Both the position numbers and the translations under genes were made by a program. Of a stretch of 64,000 bases of DNA, positions 1 to 7,083 are shown one piece after another (position 1 is the first letter of the stretch; each line of letters opens with the position of its first letter). The notes under the pieces were generated by a model. The model was not told the origin of the DNA. It searched no databases and saw nothing but the letters and a program-made list of their open reading frames with translations. This stretch comes from JACMLD01 sp038207265 (lineage in GTDB: Bacteria > Bacteroidota > Bacteroidia > Chitinophagales > Chitinophagaceae). The stretch lies in contig JBBQZZ010000002.1 of the NCBI GenBank assembly GCA_038207265.1, positions 124,001 through 188,000 of the forward strand. Direction: 5' to 3'.

Positions 1-23
1 GATATTGGATTAAATCAACTTCG

Positions 24-53
24 GCCCGGATTTTTATCCGGGCTTCTTTTTTT
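24..53 (+). terminator. Intrinsic terminator of an off-window gene or RNA
   Basis: An 8-bp perfect stem (GCCCGGAT / ATCCGGGC, loop TTTT) is followed by a T-rich run, so it terminates plus-strand transcription that enters from the left edge. The bases just before it (GATATTGGATTAAA) and the hairpin itself closely match the terminator region at 35430-35473, which suggests a related element (see findings). Confidence 0.8.
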
Positions 54-90
54 GTCGTCTCTCACAATGAGGAAGTGTTTAGCAGACATT

Positions 91-816
91 TTATAAATAC
101 AGGTAATAATCTTTAAGCAGTTTTACAAATCCAGCAGAATAAGTGAGCGCTGACTGCCTGATGATCAATTCTTCTTTTCGTATAATTCCTTTGTTCTTCC
201 GGTTTAATATGAGAGCAACTCTGAAATAAGGATGTTGTGTAGATTGCCTCATGTTTAGTTTGTTACATACAAACAATTCATATCCGGCTGCCAGTTCTTC
301 AAAATAATCTGATCGATGATAAGGAAGCAATATTGCGAGATGGCCCCTTGCCGTTAAATTCCGGTTAGCAACTTCAAGCAAATCGCTTAGTGTAAGACCG
401 TCGTCGTGTTTTGCAAAATTGTTCTTATGGTTTGGAGATTTGAGATGGTTTTCAAAAAATGGCGGGTTGCTAATAATAAAATCATACTGATGCAGGGATG
501 AGAATAATTTAATGTCATTATGAAACAAGTGTAACCGATCATACCAGGAAGATGTTTTGATATTTTCCATTGCTTGCTCATAGGAATCCCTGTCTATCTC
601 AACACCATCAATGATTCCCGGAAATTGTTGAGCCAGCATCAGCATAAGCAGCCCGGTTCCAGCTCCTATATCCAGGCAACGTTTAATATGGAACCCCAGT
701 TCCAATGCTTTTTTTGCAGACCAGGCACCAAACACACAACTGTCTGTATTTACCTTAAGCGAACTTTTTTCCTGGTAAATGGTAAATTCTCTGAACTGAA
801 AGTAATTGTTGGGCAT
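91..816 (-). CDS. trmN6: tRNA1(Val) (adenine(37)-N6)-methyltransferase
   Basis: SAM-dependent N6-methyltransferase of the YfiC/TrmN6 family, expected to methylate A37 of tRNA-Val. Seen: the family N-terminal signature KVNTDSCVFGAW (about residues 21-32), SAM-binding motif I LDIGAGTGLL (about 48-57), and the amino-methyltransferase catalytic motif NPPFF (about 115-119). Its length of about 241 residues fits the family. A longer in-frame start exists at 843, but ATG at 816 gives MPNNYFQF, the usual family N terminus, so I chose 816. It lies alone, with the same orientation as tsaD, about 100 bases downstream of it; no clear terminator follows on the minus strand. The function is a confident family assignment; the exact tRNA substrate is inferred. 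Confidence 0.88.
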   Translation of the reverse strand: MPNNYFQFREFTIYQEKSSLKVNTDSCVFGAWSAKKALELGFHIKRCLDIGAGTGLLMLMLAQQFPGIIDGVEIDRDSYEQAMENIKTSSWYDRLHLFHNDIKLFSSLHQYDFIISNPPFFENHLKSPNHKNNFAKHDDGLTLSDLLEVANRNLTARGHLAILLPYHRSDYFEELAAGYELFVCNKLNMRQSTQHPYFRVALILNRKNKGIIRKEELIIRQSALTYSAGFVKLLKDYYLYL

Positions 817-922
817 GGAAGTTTCTCTTTTCAATTTCTGCAAGCATCAGGCATATTATTCTCTAAACACAAAAGTCGCGCACAATTTATCTTCTTACAT
901 TGATCTTGATGCGGGTTTTCAG

Positions 923-2089
923 CTACCAATCTGCCTTTGCACTTGCACTACTAGACAGTGCTGCAGTTTCTCCGGCCAGAAATTTATAATAACCAGTAAT
1001 TGCAATCATCGCTGCATTGTCAGTACAATATTCAAACGCGGGAATAAAAGTGTTCCAGTGGTTTTTAATACCCAGTTCTGTAAAGGCATTTCGCAACCCC
1101 TTATTGGCAGATACTCCCCCCGCAATGCAAATGTTATTGATATTGTTTTCCAAAGCGGCTTTTTTCAATTTATTCAGTAAAATTGAAACAATTCTTTGCT
1201 GAACAGATGCGCAGATATCATTCAGGTTGTCTGCAATAAAATCTTTTTGTTCTTCGGCTGTTGCTATACTATCTTCTTTGTAAACATTGCTCTTGCCGGC
1301 ATTTTTTAAAAAATACAGGATGGAAGTTTTCAAGCCACTGAAACTAAAATTCAAACCAGGTATCTGTGGTTCAGGAAATATAAAACGTTTTGCATTGCCC
1401 TCTTTTGCATATTTGTCAATCAATGGACCGCCAGGATAAGGCAATCCCATTAATTTGGCTGACTTGTCGAAAGCTTCCCCTGCGGCATCGTCGATGGTTT
1501 CACCGATTACTTTTAATAAGCCTGGAGATTCACATAACACAATCTGGGTATGTCCGCCACTTACTGTTAAACACAAAAAAGGAAATGCAGGTTTCGGATC
1601 GTCTATCAGGTTGGCGAGTACATGTGCCTGCATATGATGTACCGGTATCAACGGAACCTGCAGCGATAATGCCAGTGATTTTGCAAATTGAGCACCCACC
1701 AGTAACGAACCAATTAAACCAGGAGCCCGGGTGAATGCAATGGCGTTAACGTCTCTTATAGTGCATCGGGCTTTTTTCAACGCGCCATCGCATACGGGTA
1801 CAATGTTTTCCATGTGAGCACGACTTGCAAGTTCTGGCACTACACCTCCATATTGTTCATGTATGGATTGAGTTGCAATTATATTAGAAAGAATTTTGCC
1901 ATCCCGGCAAATTGCCACAGATGTTTCATCACAGGAAGACTCAATAGCAAGTATGGTGATTGCTTGTGTAATTGTAAAGGATTTGTTACGCTGTAAAGAT
2001 AAAGAACCTTTAAGATTGGTTGGATAGTTGATTAGTTGAGAAGCTGATAAGTTGAGAAGTTGATCGGTTGATGGGTCATTCAATCCCAA
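923..2089 (-). CDS. tsaD: tRNA N6-adenosine threonylcarbamoyltransferase
   Basis: Transfers the threonylcarbamoyl group to A37 of ANN-decoding tRNAs, with TsaB and TsaE. Seen: AIESSCDETS at the conserved N terminus, the metal-binding HHMQAH motif, DDAAGEAFDK, SFSGLKT, CIAGGVSANKGLR and CTDNAAM with the last metal-ligand Asp. Odd point: there is no in-frame ATG, GTG or TTG between 2083 and the conserved core. The only ordinary starts are TTG codons at 2089 and 2083, and they lie inside intergenic repeat sequence, adding about 43-47 residues of translated repeat. Homology would predict initiation at about 1960-1972, where the codons are ATC and ATT. The coordinates given are the longest frame; the true start is probably near 1972 or 1960. 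Function very sure, start unsure. Confidence 0.93.
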   Translation of the reverse strand: MGLNDPSTDQLLNLSASQLINYPTNLKGSLSLQRNKSFTITQAITILAIESSCDETSVAICRDGKILSNIIATQSIHEQYGGVVPELASRAHMENIVPVCDGALKKARCTIRDVNAIAFTRAPGLIGSLLVGAQFAKSLALSLQVPLIPVHHMQAHVLANLIDDPKPAFPFLCLTVSGGHTQIVLCESPGLLKVIGETIDDAAGEAFDKSAKLMGLPYPGGPLIDKYAKEGNAKRFIFPEPQIPGLNFSFSGLKTSILYFLKNAGKSNVYKEDSIATAEEQKDFIADNLNDICASVQQRIVSILLNKLKKAALENNINNICIAGGVSANKGLRNAFTELGIKNHWNTFIPAFEYCTDNAAMIAITGYYKFLAGETAALSSSASAKADW

Positions 2090-2165
2090 AGGGATGATAT
2101 TAATACGATTAAAAATGTCTGAATTGTGAATCGATCAACTGGCTACCATTCAACCATTAAACCTA
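2010..2165. repeat. GTTGA-rich palindromic intergenic repeat with one degenerate CCCGAAGGG-type unit
   Basis: The plus strand carries several GTTGA/AGTTGA/GGTTGA words at 2018-2071, a CCCAAAGGG core followed by ATGATATTAATA (2085-2105), and then the complementary words ATCAACTGG and ATTCAACC (2132-2156), so the two flanks can fold on each other. The CCCAAAGGG unit is a decayed relative of the five-copy array at 56141-56367. Confidence 0.6.
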
Positions 2166-2168
2166 TTC

Positions 2169-3410
2169 TCACTTGCTTCGGATGGCAACTACAGGATCCA
2201 TGCGGGCGGCAATAAATGCAGGGATAATCCCAGCCAGCATACCAATCACTATACATACAGTTATAGCCAGTGAAAGAATACTGAACGAAATAAATATAGG
2301 AAAGCCCATGGAAGAAGAAATGATTTTAGTTAGTATAAACACCAGTAGCAATCCTATGGCACCGCCCAGTAAACAAAGGAAAGCAGATTCCAATAAGAAT
2401 TCAGTCATGATACTGGAACGCTTCGCACCGATGGCTTTTTTCAAACCAATTTGTGGAGTACGTTCTCTTACCGTTACAAACATGATATTGGCCACACCAA
2501 ACATACCCACCAGTAATGACAAACCTGCTATAAACCAACCACCCATATTAATACCGGCAAAAATACTGTCAGCAAATGCCGCAAATGATTCAATATCGTT
2601 GAGTGAAAAATTATCTTTTTGAGATGGTTGAATCTTACGTATGGATCGCATGGCGCCCTGCACATCATCTTTTAAAATAGCCATGGGCACGTTATCGCGG
2701 CCCTGTACCATCAAAACAGGTTGTGCATTGTCTTCTTTAACCATACCACGCATAAAACCATAAGTCATCAATACGCTTTCATCAAAATCAAATCCGCCCA
2801 TCATACTCTGACCTTTCTTTTTCAAAAGACCAATTACATTGGCTCTTTTATCGAACATGGTAATTTGCTGTCCGATTGCTTTTTCTGGTTTTACAAAAAG
2901 CTTTTCAGCAATACCATAACCAATTACAACGTTGCCGGTACCATTTTCGTAATCAGCTTGCTGTAAAAAACGTCCTTCCAGTATATCCAATTGATGAATA
3001 TTGGAAAAGTCGTCAGTAATTCCATAAATATTCACATTGGTAACTGCTTCATCATTCCATTCAATTTTGGTTGAACTATTGATATTAAAAGCTATATTTT
3101 TTGCCAGGCCGCTGCGCTGCTTCAACATTTTCATTTCGTCAAATTTGGGTACAGGCCGGTTCAGTAACTTCCACCAGGGAATCTGGCCGGTATAATCCCA
3201 CTTGTCGATGTAGATGGTATTTGAGCCCAATGCTTTGATGTCGTTTTTTACATTTTGTTTCAGGCTGTCAACCGTTGCCAATACTCCAATAATGCAAAAA
3301 ATTCCAACCGTAATTCCAAATAAAGAAAGGAAGGTGCGGAGTTTATTGGCGCGGAATTCACCCAAAGCCATTTTTAAACTGCTCCAGATTATCTCAAGGA
3401 ATCTAAACAT
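2169..3410 (-). CDS. MacB-like ABC transporter permease (first of three)
   Basis: Integral membrane permease of the MacB/YtrF type (413 residues). The first transmembrane segment is at about 20-42 (after the family motif ANKLRTFLSLFGITVG), then comes a periplasmic MacB_PCD-like core domain to about 285, then a C-terminal FtsX domain with three membrane segments (VGMFGVANIMFVTVRERT; GLKKAIGAKR). No Walker motifs are present, so it needs a separate ATPase, which is not in this window. The last about 130 residues are almost the same as in its two neighbours at 3601-4857 and 5031-6278, while the periplasmic domains differ. The substrate is unknown; the family exports peptides, drugs or lipoproteins. 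Confidence 0.85.
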   Translation of the reverse strand: MFRFLEIIWSSLKMALGEFRANKLRTFLSLFGITVGIFCIIGVLATVDSLKQNVKNDIKALGSNTIYIDKWDYTGQIPWWKLLNRPVPKFDEMKMLKQRSGLAKNIAFNINSSTKIEWNDEAVTNVNIYGITDDFSNIHQLDILEGRFLQQADYENGTGNVVIGYGIAEKLFVKPEKAIGQQITMFDKRANVIGLLKKKGQSMMGGFDFDESVLMTYGFMRGMVKEDNAQPVLMVQGRDNVPMAILKDDVQGAMRSIRKIQPSQKDNFSLNDIESFAAFADSIFAGINMGGWFIAGLSLLVGMFGVANIMFVTVRERTPQIGLKKAIGAKRSSIMTEFLLESAFLCLLGGAIGLLLVFILTKIISSSMGFPIFISFSILSLAITVCIVIGMLAGIIPAFIAARMDPVVAIRSK

Positions 3411-3459
3411 GGGTCAAATATAAGTTGCATAGCCCAATCATTACATTGTTTTCTGCTAA

Positions 3460-3595
3460 TGGTTTACAGGCGTGTTGATTGGTTGTCCAGTTGACTGGTT
3501 GCTTGGTTGAGCAGTTGAAAAGTTGATTGGTTGACCAGCCGAATAGTTAAGACAATTTTAGGAATGATGCCCAGTCAACAGATCAAACCTTTAAC
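3460..3595. repeat. GTTGA/TTGGTTGA-rich spacer repeat
   Basis: The spacer between the first two permeases is dominated by words such as GTTGATTGG, GTTGACTGG and GGTTGA (3475-3545), ending in the complementary CAGTCAACAGATCAAACC (about 3573-3590). It is the same kind of sequence as at 2010-2165 and 4925-5030. Confidence 0.6.
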
Positions 3596-3600
3596 TTATA

Positions 3601-4857
3601 CTATTTGCTCCGGATAGCGGCCACCGGATCCATTTTTGCCGCAATAAATGCAGGAATAATTCCCGCAAGTACGCCGGTAAAAATACAAATTGTAATGGCC
3701 AGGAAAAAAATACCAAACGAAATAAAAATCGGGAATCCGAAAAAAGAAGAAATGAGTTTGGTAAGAATAAAAACCAGCATTAACCCCATTATTCCTCCCA
3801 GTATACAGAGAAATGCGGATTCCAGCAGGAATTCTGTCATGATGCTACCACGTTTAGCTCCGATGGCTTTTTTTAAGCCTATTTGTGATGTGCGTTCGCG
3901 CACCGTAACAAACATTATATTAGCTACGCCAAACATACCTACCAACAGGCATAATCCTGAAATTGCCCATCCTCCTATGTTCATGCCCGTTATAATAGGG
4001 TCCAGCGTTTTGCTGAATGAATCGATATCTGTCAGCGAAAAATTATTTTCTGTGTTTGGATTCAATTTCCTTGCAGAACGCATTACACCTTTTAATTCTT
4101 CTTTCAGGTCTTCCAGTGGAATGGACGCTTCAGTTTTTGGTTGCACCATAATTAACGGGCTCGCATCTTTGATCGGCTTTATCTGGCTGAGCAATTGATA
4201 AGGCATGATGACAGAATTATCATAATCCCAGGCTTCAAATATGCTGGATCCTTTTTTAGGAATCACACCAACTATTACGGCTGCTTTTTCCTTATCTAGT
4301 TTTACGGTTTTTCCAACTGCATTTTGAGGGTAGTCAAAAAGTTCTTCCGCCACATGGTACCCGATAAGAATGCTATTGGTGCCGCTGCTGTATTCCTGGC
4401 TCTCAATATTTCTTCCTTCAGCAATGGAGAGGGATTGCAGCACTCCAAATTCTTCTGATACTCCATAATAATTAAGGGAAGAAACAATGCTGCCATCATA
4501 TTCTACGGATCCATTCATGCTTGAAAAAAACGCAATGGTAGACGGATAATTAAATTTTTTTTTGACCACCTGCATTTCTGCATACTTTACTTCGGGCCTG
4601 TTTACATATTTCCACCAGGGATAATCTTCTTCGCCACCATTTTCCCATTTGCCAATGAAAACCGTTTGTTTAGCAATAGAACTCAGGTTGTCTTTAACTG
4701 CTTTTTCCATACTGTTGATAACGGCCAGTACACTTATGATGCAAAATATTCCTACTGTAATTCCAAAAAGAGAAAGAAAGGTTCGGAGTTTATTAGCGCG
4801 AAACTCGCCCAATGCCATTTTGAAACTGCTCAATAAGATTTCCAGGAACCTTGACAT
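3601..4857 (-). CDS. MacB-like ABC transporter permease (second of three)
   Basis: Second tandem paralogue (418 residues), with the same architecture: one N-terminal membrane segment, a periplasmic core of about 240 residues, then a three-segment FtsX domain ending in the tail DPVAAIRSK. The start (ATG at 4857) matches the N terminus of both neighbours (M-x-RF-x-E-I). It is the most divergent of the three in the periplasmic part and carries a few extra residues there (GEEDYPWWKYVNRPE). It is separated from its neighbours by about 170-190 bases of repeat-rich spacer, so the three could be one transcript or three. No ATPase gene adjoins. Family sure, substrate unknown. Confidence 0.85.
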   Translation of the reverse strand: MSRFLEILLSSFKMALGEFRANKLRTFLSLFGITVGIFCIISVLAVINSMEKAVKDNLSSIAKQTVFIGKWENGGEEDYPWWKYVNRPEVKYAEMQVVKKKFNYPSTIAFFSSMNGSVEYDGSIVSSLNYYGVSEEFGVLQSLSIAEGRNIESQEYSSGTNSILIGYHVAEELFDYPQNAVGKTVKLDKEKAAVIVGVIPKKGSSIFEAWDYDNSVIMPYQLLSQIKPIKDASPLIMVQPKTEASIPLEDLKEELKGVMRSARKLNPNTENNFSLTDIDSFSKTLDPIITGMNIGGWAISGLCLLVGMFGVANIMFVTVRERTSQIGLKKAIGAKRGSIMTEFLLESAFLCILGGIMGLMLVFILTKLISSFFGFPIFISFGIFFLAITICIFTGVLAGIIPAFIAAKMDPVAAIRSK

Positions 4858-4919
4858 GTTTCCAAAAATAATATTGGAATGCTTTGTTTCAATGAGGATG
4901 AATGTTAAAACTAGGCTAA

Positions 4920-5030
4920 GTTATTTGTTGGATAGCGATTGGTTGATTGGTTGAAAATTTGATCAGTTGATTGCTTAGATGAATGTTCAGCAGGGAGACC
5001 GGTAAACAAATCAGCCAATCAACTTCTTTA
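4920..5030. repeat. GTTGATTGG spacer repeat with inverted right arm
   Basis: Left arm ATTGGTTGATTGGTTGA (about 4939-4955) and right arm CAGCCAATCAAC (about 5011-5022) are complementary, so the spacer between the second and third permease can form a hairpin. It is the same family as the other two spacers of this cluster. Confidence 0.55.
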
Positions 5031-6278
5031 CTATTTACTCCGTATGGCAACCACAGGATCCATCCGGGCTGCAATAAATGCTGGAATAATTCCGGCCAGC
5101 ATTCCGGTGATGATGCATATTGAAATAGCAAGTGAGAAAATGCTAAAGGATATAAATATCGGGAATCCGAAAAAAGAAGAAATAAATTTTGTGAGAATAT
5201 ATACAAGTAATAAACCCATGGCACCACCCAGTATACAAAGAAATGCAGACTCCAGCAGGAATTCGGTCATTATACTACCACGCTTGGCACCAATTGCTTT
5301 TTTCAGACCAATCTGGCTGGTACGTTCCCGAACGGTAACAAACATAATATTGGCAACGCCAAACATTCCCACCAATAATGATAATCCTGCAATAAACCAG
5401 CCGCCCATATTTACGCCGGAAAAAATTCCGTCCAGAAAACTATTGGCGGCAGAAATTTCATTCAATGCAAAGTTGTCCGGTTGAACCGGGCTTAGTTTTC
5501 TTACTGAACGATAAGCTCCATCCAATTCTAATTTCACTTCAGAAACAGGCACCCCTTCTTTTCCCTGAACCATAATAAAGCCTTCAGACAAATCTTTATT
5601 GGCAAGACTCCTGGCAGTTCGATAGGGGAGCAGTACAATATTGTCGAAATCCCATCCGCCAAAATTGGTATTACCATATTTTTTAGGAACCCCGACTATA
5701 TTTAATTTGTGCCCGTTTATATCAATCACTTTTCCAATCGCGTTTTGTGGATTCACAAAAAGATTTTCCGCATTGGTATACCCCATAATGACAGCATTGG
5801 CGCCACTGCTGAATTCAGCATCGGAGATGTAACGACCATATTGAATATCGATGGGCTGAATTTTCGAATATCCTTCGCTGACTGCATACCAGGTTACATT
5901 GGTGAGTTGCTGATCTTCAAATTCCACATTGTTAGAACCGAAAGTGATGAATCCAATATTTTCAGCATAGTTCACCCTGCTTTTCAGCAAGACAGATTCT
6001 TCATATTTAGGACTGGGACGATTGTTGTATTTCCACCATTCATCAGGTCCACCACTGCCCCAGGGTCTCTTCTGAATATAAATGGTATTGGAACCAAGAC
6101 TTGACACAGATTGTTTAATATTATATTTCAGACTATCTACTGTTGCAAGTACACCAATGATACAAAAGATGCCTACGGTTATACCAAACAGAGAAAGAAA
6201 CGTTCTTAATTTATTAGAACGGAATTCTCCAATTGCCATTTTAAAACTGCTGATTGCTATTTCAAAAAACCGGAACAT
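5031..6278 (-). CDS. MacB-like ABC transporter permease (third of three)
   Basis: Third paralogue (415 residues) and, reading the minus strand, the first gene of the cluster. Same order: N-terminal membrane segment, MacB_PCD-like periplasmic domain, FtsX domain with RERTSQIGLKKAIGAKR and the tail RMDPVVAIRSK. A minus-strand TAAATTTG box (plus coordinates 6283-6290) lies only about 5 bases from the start codon, so if it is the promoter the mRNA would be nearly leaderless. The high similarity of the ends compared with the middle domains suggests duplication plus gene conversion or strong constraint on the ATPase-contacting parts. Substrate unknown. Confidence 0.85.
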   Translation of the reverse strand: MFRFFEIAISSFKMAIGEFRSNKLRTFLSLFGITVGIFCIIGVLATVDSLKYNIKQSVSSLGSNTIYIQKRPWGSGGPDEWWKYNNRPSPKYEESVLLKSRVNYAENIGFITFGSNNVEFEDQQLTNVTWYAVSEGYSKIQPIDIQYGRYISDAEFSSGANAVIMGYTNAENLFVNPQNAIGKVIDINGHKLNIVGVPKKYGNTNFGGWDFDNIVLLPYRTARSLANKDLSEGFIMVQGKEGVPVSEVKLELDGAYRSVRKLSPVQPDNFALNEISAANSFLDGIFSGVNMGGWFIAGLSLLVGMFGVANIMFVTVRERTSQIGLKKAIGAKRGSIMTEFLLESAFLCILGGAMGLLLVYILTKFISSFFGFPIFISFSIFSLAISICIITGMLAGIIPAFIAARMDPVVAIRSK

Positions 6279-6474
6279 ATCCCAAATTTAAGGTATAGTA
6301 ATTGGTAATATTATGATTCACTAAAAATAAAACATTGCTGATAAAAACATTTTTCGCACATGCTGGCTTTTCTGGAAAAACTGTTTTAAATTGAAGTAAT
6401 TCCAAACCTTTGAATCCGCCCCCCGGGAAAATCGTAGAGGTAATTTTAATATTTCACCTTTAAAATTTACTCCC

Positions 6475-6855
6475 ATGGTTACAACAGACATCTCACAGCT
6501 TACTGCTGAGTGCAATAGCTGGCGGTCACAAATGCGTCACTACCGCGAAGAATTCACTCAGCTGAAAAATCAACTCCGTCAAATCGTTTCCAAAGTCTCG
6601 CGGAAAGAACTCCTCCAGGATGTTGAGCATTACGAAAACCAGTTTCACATTCAGCTCATCAACATCCACGATCTCAAACACTCTATAAAGGTACACGACT
6701 ACAAAGCCTCAATGACCCAGTCTGGAAACAATGAATATGCATTACATGTAATCCAGGCAGAGCACGAACACCTGAATGCTCAATACACCAGGCTCGTAAA
6801 CATGTTGCAGGAACTGAAAGATTCATTCAGGCAGTTTGTAGGAAAATTGAATTGA
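6475..6855 (+). CDS. Small coiled-coil protein, unknown function
   Basis: A 126-residue protein, not recognised as a named family. It is very rich in Gln, Glu, His, Lys and Leu in a heptad-like pattern (SQLTAECNSWRSQMRHYREEF; LKNQLRQIVSKVSRKELLQDVEHYENQFH), so it is probably a helical coiled coil. It has no signal peptide and no membrane segment, so it is likely cytosolic. It is divergent from the permease cluster; the 190-base spacer between them must hold both promoters. It is followed by about 230 gene-free bases before EF-G2. The reading frame is convincing (ATG, plus codon use like its neighbours), the function is open. Confidence 0.65.
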   Translation: MVTTDISQLTAECNSWRSQMRHYREEFTQLKNQLRQIVSKVSRKELLQDVEHYENQFHIQLINIHDLKHSIKVHDYKASMTQSGNNEYALHVIQAEHEHLNAQYTRLVNMLQELKDSFRQFVGKLN

Positions 6856-7032
6856 ATTTGCAAAGTCATTTTTTTTGCGGGTGCAATGCTATACATTACA
6901 CCCCATAGTTCTTTCTATGAAGTAAAATCATTACCGGTTTGTAAAAGTTACTGCCTGGATTATAGTGATAATCCTGCTGATGGCTGCAAGAATCAATAAC
7001 AACCTTTCAATTTTACAAAACTCCGGTACCGG

Positions 7033-7064
7033 TTTTTGTTCATTGGATTTGTCCTTTATTCTTC
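7033..7064 (+). promoter_or_regulatory. Possible promoter of the EF-G2 gene
   Basis: TTTTTG (7033-7038) is followed after 18 bases by TATTCTTC (7057-7064), an imperfect match to the Bacteroidota TTG-N19-TAnnTTTG promoter. The start codon lies 20 bases further on. Confidence 0.4.
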
Positions 7065-7083
7065 ACATTAAAAAATTATTGCC

